64,000 nucleotides of DNA, from assembly GCF_003987015.1 (NCBI RefSeq), contig NZ_PIPQ01000001.1, positions 806,001 through 870,000 of the forward strand, written 5' to 3'. Each line of letters begins with the position of its first letter. The first letter of the stretch is position 1. Under the pieces are notes generated by a model. The model had not been told where the DNA came from. It worked only from the letters and a program-made list of their open reading frames with translations, and did no database searches. Positions 1 through 8,302 of the stretch are shown here, piece after piece. The translations under genes were made by a program, and so were the position numbers. The DNA comes from Aliidiomarina taiwanensis. GTDB taxonomy: Bacteria > Pseudomonadota > Gammaproteobacteria > Enterobacterales > Alteromonadaceae.

Positions 1-18
1 ACTTCTAACAAAAAACGC

Positions 19-47
19 TTGCAACCCCCGTCTGAAATGCCTAGTAT
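19..47 (+). promoter_or_regulatory. Sigma-70 promoter of the tRNA-Val gene
   Basis: A -35 hexamer TTGCAA (19-24) and a -10 hexamer TAGTAT (42-47) are separated by 17 bases and lie 22 bases upstream of the tRNA. The stretch after the -10 is moderately GC-rich, as in stable-RNA promoters. Assigned by eye from spacing and consensus match. Confidence 0.6.
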
Positions 48-69
48 AGCCACCGCTTACCTAAGCAGT

Positions 70-146
70 GCGTCCTTAGCTCAGTTGGTTAGAGCACCAC
101 CTTGACATGGTGGGGGTCGGTAGTTCGAATCTACTAGGACGCACCA
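70..146 (+). tRNA. tRNA-Val (anticodon GAC)
   Basis: A 77-nt cloverleaf. The acceptor arms GCGTCCT (70-76) and AGGACGC (136-142) pair perfectly, followed by discriminator A and an encoded CCA (144-146). The anticodon stem CCACC/GGTGG encloses a loop with GAC at 104-106, which reads GUC/GUU valine codons. The T-loop has the expected TTCGAAT. It appears to be a single gene with its own promoter; no second tRNA follows. Confidence 0.97.
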
Positions 147-197
147 TTTCTTTTCTATTTCCTTAAAACGTACCTATACGCTCTTCGCCCTTGCTGT

Positions 198-455
198 TCA
201 GCATTTTGCAGTAGCGATTTCGTTTTCACCTACATCTTTTTTGAGCACCAACACAACCAAGTATATCACTCCGAAAAGTGGAATGAGCGACAAGACACCA
301 CCTAGCAGACCTGTCAGAACAGGCGTTTGAGACTTGCGGCGACCTATGTAATAGCAAACTACGCCCATAACAAGGGCAAATACAAAAATCACTTGCCCAG
401 CTACCGTCATATTAATATCCAAAATAACGCTCCTAGTATTTATAACGCCAACCAT
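198..455 (-). CDS. Small two-helix membrane protein, function unknown
   Basis: The 85-residue frame encodes two hydrophobic segments (about residues 16-38 and 46-70) joined by a short basic loop (YYIGRRKSQ), with a charged C-terminal tail. I do not recognise the family. The first ATG has no clear ribosome site; ATG at codon 16 (position 410) has GGA seven bases upstream and begins just before the first helix, so the real protein may be 70 residues. It lies 28 bases downstream of another small membrane-protein frame on the same strand and may be co-transcribed with it. Reality is supported only by the clean hydrophobic pattern. Confidence 0.5.
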   Translation of the reverse strand: MVGVINTRSVILDINMTVAGQVIFVFALVMGVVCYYIGRRKSQTPVLTGLLGGVLSLIPLFGVIYLVVLVLKKDVGENEIATAKC

Positions 456-483
456 ATGGGTGGCGCACCCACAGTGGTGAGCT

Positions 484-679
484 TTATTCGCTCTTATGTA
501 TGTTTTTTTGCTTCAACTTTTTCGGCATAAAAGCGTAAATCACTGACGTAATTAAAAACACATAAATGCCATGAAATAAGAAGCCCACACCCTCGAGTGC
601 GTCTGGCTTGCACTCATTATTTAAAACAGCGCAATAAAATAATGAGAACTGGCAGCCCAACAGCTAAAATTGTTGTCAT
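484..679 (-). pseudogene. Small two-helix membrane protein gene, apparently frameshifted
   Basis: From ATG at 679 (AAGGA seven bases upstream) a frame gives a hydrophobic start, MTTILAVGLPVLIIL, but stops after 20 codons at 617. The +1 frame then stays open to a TAA at 484-486 and encodes a cysteine-flanked segment, a second hydrophobic helix (about GVGFLFHGIYVFLITSVIY) and a lysine-rich tail. Removing one T from the run in ATTATTTTATTG (about 630-642) fuses the two into a single 64-residue two-helix protein. This could be a natural mutation or a sequencing error. No family is recognised. Confidence 0.4.
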
Positions 680-927
680 CACCTTGTCCTTGTTTAGGTA
701 AGTAATTTTTATAACAAAATCATCCTTAATGAAGGACGATTTGCGCATTTATGTTAACAGCATGTATCATGCGATACTATTGGGGCTATGAGCAAAAGGC
801 AAATAGATAGTAGCTAGCTGCATGAATAAGCGCCACTGCCATGAAGCATGATGACGAAAGCTAACTCCGCTATTTTGGCTGACGGAAATGGAGGCCGGAG
901 CTTACGGCAGTCCAAAACATTGCCTTT
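680..927. other. Intergenic stretch between the small membrane genes and the toxin gene
   Basis: I see no convincing reading frame, RNA gene or long repeat here. It contains a short inverted repeat, TCCTT-AATG-AAGGA (about 723-736), and an AT-rich stretch (about 700-720) that could hold the promoter of the minus-strand small membrane genes. Confidence 0.3.
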
Positions 928-1218
928 TTATAAACTTTTCTCGTTTTCTTTATTATGCCAAACTCTCAAAACATAAACGGTGCCCTCGGTAATTAAATAC
1001 CGCACGGTGTAATCACCAACATATAAATCTCGGATTTTATCTGGATCAGGAGCTTTAATTACAGGCAAGCCAATGTGCGGAAATTGCTTTAGCTTGAAGC
1101 CTCCCTCTTGAAGATCAATAGCGATTCTTCGAGCGGCGTAAGGATTTTTAACTTCGACAAACTCAACAACTCGCTCAAGGTCTTCGAGCGATTTTGCGGA
1201 ATACTTAACCTCTATCAT
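928..1218 (-). CDS. RelE/ParE-superfamily toxin
   Basis: A 96-residue protein with the compact ParE/RelE layout: an N-terminal strand (IEVKYSAKSLEDLERVVEFV), a basic helix (AARRIAIDL), then PHIGLPV, a strand around IRDLYVGDYTVRYLI and a C-terminal VLRVWHNKE segment. The R-DLYVG-Y-RY pattern is typical of ParE-type toxins, which usually inhibit DNA gyrase; RelE-type mRNA cleavage cannot be excluded from sequence. Its ATG overlaps the antitoxin stop by four bases (ATGA), so the pair is translationally coupled. Normal length for the family and no sign of damage. Confidence 0.85.
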   Translation of the reverse strand: MIEVKYSAKSLEDLERVVEFVEVKNPYAARRIAIDLQEGGFKLKQFPHIGLPVIKAPDPDKIRDLYVGDYTVRYLITEGTVYVLRVWHNKENEKSL

Positions 1219-1478
1219 TTCGGTGGCTCTTTGCGTTCACCAGTGCCCCAGCTGTTTAACCAAGCATTCACATCCGCTTCAGCAACCGATTTGCCTGACT
1301 TAATAGACTCTAGAGCCTCCAATGTGTCGGACCACCTAGAGTCCTCTAGCGACTGCCTAGCCAAAAACTCCTTAATAGCTTGATTTATAATGTAGTTTTT
1401 ACTTCTATCTAGCTTTCTGGCTAAAGACTCAAGTGGTTTATCAATGTCTTCTGCTAGTCGGATACTTGTTATACTCAT
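1215..1478 (-). CDS. Ribbon-helix-helix antitoxin (ParD/CopG type)
   Basis: An 87-residue protein beginning with a ribbon-helix-helix DNA-binding fold (about residues 1-45: SITSIRLAEDIDKPLESLA, then RSKNYIINQAIKEFLARQ), followed by an acidic/polar C-terminus that would wrap the toxin. The ATG at 1478 has an excellent GGAGG nine bases upstream. It precedes the toxin gene with a 4-nt overlap, the usual antitoxin-first order of type II modules. Antitoxins of this family normally repress their own operon through palindromic operators; a candidate lies upstream at 1523-1533. Confidence 0.85.
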   Translation of the reverse strand: MSITSIRLAEDIDKPLESLARKLDRSKNYIINQAIKEFLARQSLEDSRWSDTLEALESIKSGKSVAEADVNAWLNSWGTGERKEPPK

Positions 1479-1522
1479 CTAGACACACCTCCGTATTCAT
1501 TTGTATTACATCTTAGTACACA

Positions 1523-1583
1523 CTGAGACTCAGGGCTAGAGTAGTTCATCACATTGTATTCCTAGCCATGAATGATGTATCAA
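1523..1583 (-). promoter_or_regulatory. Candidate toxin-antitoxin promoter and operator
   Basis: On the minus strand, TTGATA (1583-1578) and TACAAT (1558-1553) are separated by 19 bases, slightly long for a sigma-70 promoter. Downstream of them is a perfect 11-base inverted repeat CTGAG-A-CTCAG (1523-1533), 45 bases before the antitoxin start, a fitting place for autorepression. Both calls are by eye. Confidence 0.35.
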
Positions 1584-1707
1584 CTGTACAAACCACCTGC
1601 AGAGCAAATCGCCATCGGCTAACTCTCCCCTGTTGAACAAACTTACATTTCCTTTACTAGCAGTTTTTTGAACTCTTTCAGACTTTTGGTTGCCGTATAA
1701 GAAGGCC

Positions 1708-1722
1708 AGGTAATTTTTACCT
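1708..1722. repeat. Short inverted repeat in the leader of the SIMPL gene
   Basis: AGGTAA-TTT-TTACCT is a perfect six-base inverted repeat ending 18 bases before the start codon. It could be an operator or form a weak leader hairpin close to the ribosome-binding site. Confidence 0.4.
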
Positions 1723-1740
1723 TTATAGAAGGAATATATA

Positions 1741-2499
1741 ATGTTCTCGTGTGCAAACTCTGTGTCTAATCCATTACCAACTAAATTCCGCACTGCCACT
1801 GCTGCCCTGCTTCTGGCTGGTACGCTTGGCTTTGCCACTGCGCCTGCTATGGCGGCGGTTCCTGCGGGGCCGCATATTACAATCACTGGCTCGGGTGAAG
1901 TACAAGCCAAGCCCGACGCAGCGGTGCTTTCCTTGCAGTTGCGGGCGGAAGAGCCCACCAGTTTGGCGGCGAAGCAGAGTGTCGACGCCCGGGTAAATGA
2001 CTTATTGGCAGGGTTGGAACGCTTTGGCGTTGACACGGCTGATGTGTCGGCGTCGTCCTTGTTTACCAGCCAGCATGTGCAGCACACGCGCGACGGTGAG
2101 AACCAGCTGGTGGGGTATCGGGCGCGGCGCACCCTAACCATTACGCTTAAAGACATCACCAAGTTAAACGACTTTATGGATTTTGCCTTAGGCGTTGAAG
2201 TGAATGAAATTAATAATATTCAACTCACTGCTTCTAATGCAGCTGAATTAGAAGCTCAAGCCTTGGCCCAAGCGGTTGAAAATGCCAAGCAGCAAGGGCG
2301 CCACTTGGCGGAGTCTTTCGATGCAGAGCTTGGCAGTGTGTATAGCATTAACACAGGCCATACGGCTTCGCGCTTTGCCTATGGGCAACACGAAATGCGG
2401 GCGGTACGAGCCGACGCCGCAACGCCTGGTCAATACTTGGAAGAAACCATTACCTTTAACGCCACCATTAACGTGGTATTTAACCTTATAACCGACTAA
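1741..2499 (+). CDS. Exported SIMPL-domain protein (DUF541, YggE/BP26-like)
   Basis: A 252-residue protein with an N-terminal signal peptide: basic residues near 15-17, a hydrophobic core (about 18-36) and a likely AMA cleavage site near 38. The remainder is a SIMPL domain, beginning with the typical ITITGSGEVQAKPD segment. In this family the domain forms beta-rich oligomers in the periplasm or outer membrane; E. coli YggE is linked to oxidative-stress tolerance, but no enzymatic role is established. AGGA ten bases upstream supports this start. Its TAA overlaps the trxC stop on the opposite strand by four bases. Confidence 0.85.
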   Translation: MFSCANSVSNPLPTKFRTATAALLLAGTLGFATAPAMAAVPAGPHITITGSGEVQAKPDAAVLSLQLRAEEPTSLAAKQSVDARVNDLLAGLERFGVDTADVSASSLFTSQHVQHTRDGENQLVGYRARRTLTITLKDITKLNDFMDFALGVEVNEINNIQLTASNAAELEAQALAQAVENAKQQGRHLAESFDAELGSVYSINTGHTASRFAYGQHEMRAVRADAATPGQYLEETITFNATINVVFNLITD

Positions 2500-2954
2500 G
2501 CACCTAGCTGCTGCAGCACCTGCTCCACCCACTGATGTAGTTGCTGCGGCGACATCACTCCGGCTTGGCGAGCTATTTCTTGGTCGCGATGAAACACGGC
2601 CACAGTAGGAATACTGCGTACGGCGTATCGCTGGCCCAGCACATTCTCGTTTTGGGTGTTTATTTTGGCAAAGCGTGCACGCTCGGCGAACTGTGGGGCA
2701 ACCTGCTCGAAAAACGGCCCAAATTGCTGGCAAGGTCCACACCAGGGCGCCCAAAAGTCCACAACCACAGGCATGTCGCTGCTCATATGGGCTTTGTGGT
2801 TAGCAATGGTCAGCTCCACCGGACTACCCGTGATCAAAGCTTCTTTGCACTGACCGCACTTGGGCTGCTGGCTTATTCGGTCCGCAGCTACGCGGTTTTT
2901 CTTATGGCAATGGGGGCAAGCTAAAATCATCTTCTCTTGCGTGTCGGTCGACAT
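2496..2954 (-). CDS. trxC: Thioredoxin 2
   Basis: A 152-residue cytoplasmic disulfide reductase with the TrxC-specific N-terminal zinc module (C13-PH-C16 and C33-GQ-C36) followed by a thioredoxin fold with active site W71-C72-G-P-C75 and the SIPTV cis-proline loop. Length and zinc cysteines separate it from TrxA. In E. coli TrxC is induced by OxyR and its zinc centre tunes redox behaviour; no OxyR site was identified here. It is monocistronic and convergent with the SIMPL gene, sharing a CTAA stop overlap. Confidence 0.95.
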   Translation of the reverse strand: MSTDTQEKMILACPHCHKKNRVAADRISQQPKCGQCKEALITGSPVELTIANHKAHMSSDMPVVVDFWAPWCGPCQQFGPFFEQVAPQFAERARFAKINTQNENVLGQRYAVRSIPTVAVFHRDQEIARQAGVMSPQQLHQWVEQVLQQLGA

Positions 2955-3110
2955 GTAGAAACTCCAATCAATGTATTAGTAACTTCTAATATGGGGTTCG
3001 AACGCTCCTATTCAAGCCTGTTGCTCTGTTAATCGGCGCACTATTTGGCAGTCGGACACCTGTTGGTTACGGCAGCATTGGGTGCATAGAAAAGAGAAAC
3101 AGCCTAACGC

Positions 3111-4472
3111 TTAGTCACTCAAATGCAACACACTCATATAAGCTGGTATATCCACCTGAAATGACGTGTGTTGCAATAAATAGTCACGCTGTGCTTCCAG
3201 CGCGTCGGGCTCGCCATGCACTAACTGAATATGCGTGTTCGGCGCAAGCTGCGAGCTGTTCAGCCATTGGTGTATCTCTTGGTAGTCTGCATGGCCCGAA
3301 AGGCCATGGAGAGTGCGCACCTGCGCTTTTAATTGCAGCCACTGGCCATGCACTTTAATGGCCTCTATTCCCTGCTGCATTTTAGCGCCACGGGTACCGC
3401 CTGCTTGGTGACCGGTAAAGAGGACTGTGGTGCGGTGGTCGCTTAGCCAATGCTTGAAGTGGTGCAGTATACGTCCGCCCGTGGCCATACCGCTTCCGGC
3501 AATAATAATGTGCGGCCCAACTTGATTGGCAATGGCTTTGGAGTCGTCCACACTGTGAGTATATTCAATCAGCTGCTGAGAACGTCCACATTCTGCTGCC
3601 GAGAGCTTATGCTCCGTGTGAAACTCACGATAAATATCCGACACGTTAATCGCCATAGGGCTATCTAAAAACATAGGTACACGAGGTATGCGTTTGCTGT
3701 CCATGAGTTTCACCAGCATATGCTGCAACACTTGTGCACGGCCTACGGAGAAGCTTGGAATAAGTAACACGCCCCCTTTTTTCATCGTGTCATTCACTAC
3801 TTCTTCAAGCTGTTCAAACGGGTCTTCTTGGCTGTGCAATCTATCCCCATACGTTGACTCTAATAACAGGGTGTCCACCTGTGGTAACGGCGCTGGGTCA
3901 TGCATAAGAATGTCATTAAAGCGCCCCACATCACCTGAAAAGCCAACTCGGTGATGACCGTCGTCAATAATAATACTGGCTGCGCCTAATATATGCCCCA
4001 CTGGATGAAACTCAACGGTTACATTGCCTACTTTAAAGCGCTTATTAAATGCTACTGGCTTCAACAAGGTTAAGGCTTCTGTGGCTATTCGGGTGTCGTA
4101 CAAGGCTTCCGGCTGCTCATGCCTGCTCAGTTTATGCTTAGCGTAAAACTTGGCGTCTTCCTCTTGAATTTTTCCCGAGTCGGGCCAAAGCACTGAACAT
4201 AATGCAGCTGTCGCTGCATGGGTATAAACAGGCCCTCGAAAGCCGTTGCGGTAAAGGACTGGGATAAAGCCAGAATGATCAAGGTGGGCGTGGGTGAGTA
4301 ATACAGCATCCACGTCTTGAATACCTAAAGGTAGAGGCGCCCAATTTCGACGGCGTAACCACTTATAGCCTTGAAATAAACCACAGTCGACCAAAATTCG
4401 GGTGGACTCTGTTTCTATTAGATACTTCGAGCCCGTTACCGTTTCTGCACCACCTAAGAAGACAATTTTCAC
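3111..4472 (-). CDS. Metallo-beta-lactamase/beta-CASP hydrolase with RNA-specificity domain
   Basis: About 453 residues. The metal-binding HAHLDH motif is at about residues 61-66, followed by a beta-CASP domain and the C-terminal RMMBL segment (GSGMATGGR, FTGHQAGGTRG, LHGLSGHAD). Proteins of this architecture are zinc-dependent nucleases related to CPSF-73 and archaeal RNase J-like enzymes; the bacterial substrate is usually unknown. I chose GTG at 4472 because GGAG sits eight bases upstream and the family begins with the KIVFLGGAETVTG strand; an upstream ATG at 4511 would add 13 unlikely residues. It stands alone. Confidence 0.88.
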   Translation of the reverse strand: MKIVFLGGAETVTGSKYLIETESTRILVDCGLFQGYKWLRRRNWAPLPLGIQDVDAVLLTHAHLDHSGFIPVLYRNGFRGPVYTHAATAALCSVLWPDSGKIQEEDAKFYAKHKLSRHEQPEALYDTRIATEALTLLKPVAFNKRFKVGNVTVEFHPVGHILGAASIIIDDGHHRVGFSGDVGRFNDILMHDPAPLPQVDTLLLESTYGDRLHSQEDPFEQLEEVVNDTMKKGGVLLIPSFSVGRAQVLQHMLVKLMDSKRIPRVPMFLDSPMAINVSDIYREFHTEHKLSAAECGRSQQLIEYTHSVDDSKAIANQVGPHIIIAGSGMATGGRILHHFKHWLSDHRTTVLFTGHQAGGTRGAKMQQGIEAIKVHGQWLQLKAQVRTLHGLSGHADYQEIHQWLNSSQLAPNTHIQLVHGEPDALEAQRDYLLQHTSFQVDIPAYMSVLHLSD

Positions 4473-4561
4473 GTGTCGTACTCCTTCAACAATGCGTGCT
4501 CTGGCTGACACTCTGTTTTAGCAAAACAAGTGGACAAGCCTTACTGCCCGCAGCTAAAGAG

Positions 4562-6361
4562 CTAAGACGCTGTGGAGGCAGCCGAGGCTGTTAGCCACTT
4601 CTTCTCGAACTCCTGCTTCGAAACGGGGCGCCCAAGGAAGAAGCCTTGCAAGAAGTCACAGCCAAGCTCTTTAAGCAACATGGCTTGCCCTTTCGTTTCA
4701 ACACCTTCGGCAACGGTTTTCATACCTAGGCTATGGGCCATGGCAATAATGGCTTTCACTATCGACTTATTTTGCTCACTTTCATTTAAGTCGCGTACAA
4801 ATGAGCGGTCAATTTTCACCCACTGTATGGACAGTTGCTGCAAGTATGCAAGGGATGAATACCCTGTGCCAAAGTCGTCCACTGCAATATCAAAGCCATA
4901 CTTTTTCAGCATTTGCGTCACCACTAAAGCTTCTTCAGGCTTCCGCATCATCACGCCTTCCGTGAGCTCCAAAGTATAACTTGTAGCGCCCACTTCTTGC
5001 GTTAGCTGACCCAGCTTTTCTACCACGTCGACACTTTCAAACTGTTGCGCCGACAAATTAATAGAAATTCTACCTGGGAACTCAATGCCTTGTTTTCGCC
5101 ACTGGCTCAGCTGTTGCCCAACCTTTCGCAGTACTAAACGGTCAAGTTGCTGAATAAGACCACGCTCTTCTGCAATAGGAACAAACTCTGCTGGGCTGAC
5201 AGGTCCTAACTCGTCGTCTGTCCAACGGGACAATGCTTCTGCGCCAAACACTTTGCCCGTTTTTACACAAAACTGAGGCTGCAAATGCACATCGAGACTG
5301 CCATTATTCAATGCGTGCGTTAGCTGGTTTAAAACACGATGCTTCCGATATAAACGTTCTGCCATGGAAGCGTCATAAATACACTGACCAAGGCTTTCCG
5401 TCTTCGCTTCATCAAGAGCAATACAAGCGTGCTGAAAAAGCTCGTCGGCCGTGTCGCTGTCGTGGGGCAGCAGCGACGCACCAATATTCACTTCAACTTC
5501 TAACTGGGTTTGCATAATGGTGAAAGGCTCACTAAACACCCGATTCACCTGCTCCACTAATTGGCGCATTTTTGGCAAGGAAGCGTCCGTATCAATCACT
5601 GCGTATTCGTCGCTTGCTTGGCGCGCCACAAACAAGTCTGCCCCCAATTGGCTTTTTAAACGCCCTGCTACAGCCACCAATAGCTTGTCACCCATGATAT
5701 GGCCATAGGTATAGTTCACTTCTTTAAAGCGTTTCAAGTCGATAATAATCAGACCAATAGCGCCTTGGGTATGTGGGCTTTGCTCTACTACGTGGGCTAA
5801 ATGTTCGTGAAGTTTACTGCGGTTCGGCAAGCGGGTTAGCTTGTCTTGGAAGGCAAGCTCAAGAATACGAGCTTCATTGCGTTTGCGTTCAAACTCCGCA
5901 CTTATTTGAGCCACTGCAATGCGCAGCACTTCACGACCTATTTCAGCATGGCTCATAGGACTATTCTGTAAAATACAGAGCACCCCTATGGGCTTGCCGT
6001 CTGGAGAGAGAATAGCCATTCCCATGTAGCTTTCCGCTTCAAGCTCTTTGAGCACTCGGTCGTCTGGAAAGAGCTGGCAAATACCATGATTAATGAAAAG
6101 AGGGTCACCTGGCTGCACTTGGCCACATGGTGTGCCTTGCAGCTGGTAAGAAAAGTTGTCAAGCCATTGGTTTTTGGAACGCACTTGCAGTGTACGCGCA
6201 TGCAAGGTGTCGTAAGTAAATTCCGACAGCATGACATGGTCAACTTTCAAAATGCTTTCTAAGCGCTCTACAAGCAGCTGAAAAAAATTCCGCTGCCCAC
6301 TATGCGCAAGGGTATCCGCAAGTTTTCTAAAGACTAACTCTGCGTTTATATCATCATACAT
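4562..6361 (-). CDS. GAF-GGDEF-EAL protein, probable c-di-GMP phosphodiesterase
   Basis: A 599-residue cytoplasmic protein with a GAF-like sensory domain (about 18-155), a GGDEF domain (165-325) and an EAL domain (345-590). The cyclase signature is degenerate: the GGDEF position reads ASDEY (249-253), so diguanylate cyclase activity is unlikely, though GTP binding could still regulate the protein. The EAL domain keeps the catalytic set: EAL (375-377), INLSAQQ, ELTE, the DDFGTGYSS loop, KIDRSF and AEGVE. It therefore probably hydrolyses c-di-GMP. No membrane segment. It is downstream of, and on the same strand as, the aerotaxis receptor gene, 195 bases away. Confidence 0.9.
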   Translation of the reverse strand: MYDDINAELVFRKLADTLAHSGQRNFFQLLVERLESILKVDHVMLSEFTYDTLHARTLQVRSKNQWLDNFSYQLQGTPCGQVQPGDPLFINHGICQLFPDDRVLKELEAESYMGMAILSPDGKPIGVLCILQNSPMSHAEIGREVLRIAVAQISAEFERKRNEARILELAFQDKLTRLPNRSKLHEHLAHVVEQSPHTQGAIGLIIIDLKRFKEVNYTYGHIMGDKLLVAVAGRLKSQLGADLFVARQASDEYAVIDTDASLPKMRQLVEQVNRVFSEPFTIMQTQLEVEVNIGASLLPHDSDTADELFQHACIALDEAKTESLGQCIYDASMAERLYRKHRVLNQLTHALNNGSLDVHLQPQFCVKTGKVFGAEALSRWTDDELGPVSPAEFVPIAEERGLIQQLDRLVLRKVGQQLSQWRKQGIEFPGRISINLSAQQFESVDVVEKLGQLTQEVGATSYTLELTEGVMMRKPEEALVVTQMLKKYGFDIAVDDFGTGYSSLAYLQQLSIQWVKIDRSFVRDLNESEQNKSIVKAIIAMAHSLGMKTVAEGVETKGQAMLLKELGCDFLQGFFLGRPVSKQEFEKKWLTASAASTAS

Positions 6362-6556
6362 AAGCGTTTTTCTTATTATTTTTGCTTCTTATTTGTGTAT
6401 TTATATACAGCATGAATTTCGCCTCGCTGTGCTAGCCCGTCCTCGTTAGGCAAAATTCCTCGTGCTCAATGAAACGCAGTTTATTCAACCTTGAATCAGC
6501 GACACTCCTTTAATATAACGCTCTCATACTGTGTTGTCGTTACTTTTTACAACCTT

Positions 6557-8137
6557 TCACGCGTTATTCATAGCAAAGCGTCGCACCAGTGCATGCAACT
6601 CTCGCGCTGTCTGCTCAAGTTGTATACTAGCTTCAAAGGTTTCATTGGCGTTCAATTGGGCTCGGCCGGCGCCCTCAGCAATGTGCGTGACCTGCTCGCT
6701 CATATGCTCTGTGGCACCGCGCTGCTGTTCCACTGCACTCGACATTTGCAAAGTACCCGCTGCAATGGACTCAATGGCCGCACGAATATGTTTCAAGGCA
6801 CTATCGGTTTCTTGCGCCATACCCACACCTCGCTGGGCGGCTTCTTCCCCTAAGGAGGAAACGCGCACCGCGTTGTCTGCACGCTCTCGCAATGTTTCAA
6901 TAATGCCGTGAATGCGGCTCGTCGACTCCTGCGTACGAGCCGCCAAGGTGCGTACTTCGTCGGCAACCACGCTAAAGCCACGGCCGTGCTCGCCGGCCCT
7001 CGCAGCTTCAATTGCTGCGTTTAACGCCAATAAGTTGGTTTGATCGGCAATATTTGAAATTAAGTCGGCAGTTTCACCAATAGCATCGGTGGACTCGGCT
7101 AATTCATTCACAGTGCTCACAATGGTATGGACCAATTGGCTAAGTTCTTGGATGGTCACTAACGACTCGCCAGCCAAACGGCTGCTTTCGTCCACGCTGG
7201 TGCTTGCCTCTTGGCTTTGTTGGGCATTATTGTCAACGCTTACTGCCACCTCTTGAATAGCGGCACGCATTTGCTCAATAGCTGACACCGCTTCCTGGGT
7301 CGCGTGATTTTGCTCATCCACGAGGGCACTGTTTGAAGCGGCTTGATCTCGTGTATTTGCGACCACTTCATACAGGCCAGATGTCGCGTCTTCAATGCGC
7401 GCAAAGCCTGTTCGCGCCCGGGCTTCTTCGCTGCGCAGCACCATTTCAAGCTCGGCTCTGGCGCCTCGGTAGTCAGAATAAGTTTCAGCGATCACTCGGT
7501 TGGCGAACGCATTTGGACGAATAGCTCGAATAGCCCGGTACGAAGATTTTTGGCTGACCGTTTGTATCACCATTCCCAAGCCCGTGGCAGCCAGTACCAG
7601 CACCGACCAGAATGTGTAACTCGTTGCAGCCAAACCAATAGCAAGCGTAAGAGAAGGAACCCAAGTAGGTAATATATACTTGGCCCAACGCTTGGCTGAC
7701 TCTAATTTAGACGTAGACGACTGCCCCTTATGGAGCCGTTGGTAAATAGCCGTCGCCCGTTTTTTCTGGTTCTCTGTAGCCCGAACCCGCACCGACTCAT
7801 ACCCCGTTACTTTGCCTTCATCAAATATGGGCGTGACATATGCACTGACCCAGTAAAAGTCGCCATTTTTGCGGCGATTTTTAACCAGTCCCATCCACGG
7901 CTGCCCTTGCTTAATGGTTGCCCACATGTCCGCAAAGGCCGCTTTAGGCATGTCCGGGTGACGAATAATATTGTGCGGGGCGCCTAATAATTCGTTTGCG
8001 TCATACCCACTTGCTTGGCGAAAACACTCATTAAAATAAGTGATCACACCGCGCGTGTTCGTAGTGGATATCAGCCTGTCGCCAGGTGCTATTTCATACT
8101 CAGTTTGAGTGACGTGTCGTTGACGTCGGTTCGCCAA
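6557..8137 (-). CDS. aer: Aer-like aerotaxis receptor (PAS methyl-accepting chemotaxis protein)
   Basis: A 526-residue receptor. The N-terminal PAS domain (about 20-125) carries the motif [17 protein letters not shown] (57-72) shared with E. coli Aer, which binds FAD and senses redox state. A hydrophobic hairpin (about 154-192) anchors it in the inner membrane without a periplasmic sensor. The C-terminal half is a chemotaxis signalling coiled coil whose tip contains [19 protein letters not shown], the CheA/CheW contact region. The start is TTG at 8137, with GAGGAG seven bases upstream. It is divergent from a PAS-GGDEF cyclase, with an FNR-like site between them. Confidence 0.9.
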   Translation of the reverse strand: MANRRQRHVTQTEYEIAPGDRLISTTNTRGVITYFNECFRQASGYDANELLGAPHNIIRHPDMPKAAFADMWATIKQGQPWMGLVKNRRKNGDFYWVSAYVTPIFDEGKVTGYESVRVRATENQKKRATAIYQRLHKGQSSTSKLESAKRWAKYILPTWVPSLTLAIGLAATSYTFWSVLVLAATGLGMVIQTVSQKSSYRAIRAIRPNAFANRVIAETYSDYRGARAELEMVLRSEEARARTGFARIEDATSGLYEVVANTRDQAASNSALVDEQNHATQEAVSAIEQMRAAIQEVAVSVDNNAQQSQEASTSVDESSRLAGESLVTIQELSQLVHTIVSTVNELAESTDAIGETADLISNIADQTNLLALNAAIEAARAGEHGRGFSVVADEVRTLAARTQESTSRIHGIIETLRERADNAVRVSSLGEEAAQRGVGMAQETDSALKHIRAAIESIAAGTLQMSSAVEQQRGATEHMSEQVTHIAEGAGRAQLNANETFEASIQLEQTARELHALVRRFAMNNA

Positions 8138-8232
8138 AATACAACTCCTCGGTTAACAATACGCCCGCGGGCTTTCTAGACCTTCTAATGTACCACAAGC
8201 AGCTAAGCGAAATAAGGCTAAAACCAACCACT

Positions 8233-8246
8233 TTGACGTATATCAA
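8233..8246. promoter_or_regulatory. Candidate FNR-type binding site
   Basis: TTGAC-GTAT-ATCAA matches nine of ten conserved positions of the FNR consensus TTGAT-N4-ATCAA. It lies in the divergent region between the Aer-like receptor and the diguanylate cyclase gene. It also partly resembles a CRP site, but the half-sites lack the CRP-typical G/C. The distance to either promoter could not be fixed because no strong -10 element stands out. Confidence 0.4.
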
Positions 8247-8302
8247 ACTGAGTGATTAATGCTACTCAAGTACAGTATTATTCATGTACACTTAGGGTAT
8301 AT

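Noticed and set aside
70..1478. Genomic island inserted at tRNA-Val
   Set aside because: No integrase gene and no repeat of the tRNA 3' end was seen downstream; a lone toxin-antitoxin pair is not enough.
1536..2162. Long minus-strand open frame of about 208 codons opposite the SIMPL gene
   Set aside because: It has low-complexity, serine/arginine-rich composition, no ribosome site and no family features; the plus-strand gene explains the stretch.
2248..2754. Minus-strand open frame spanning the ends of the SIMPL and trxC genes
   Set aside because: It runs through two well-supported genes, has no recognisable domain and is an out-of-frame shadow.
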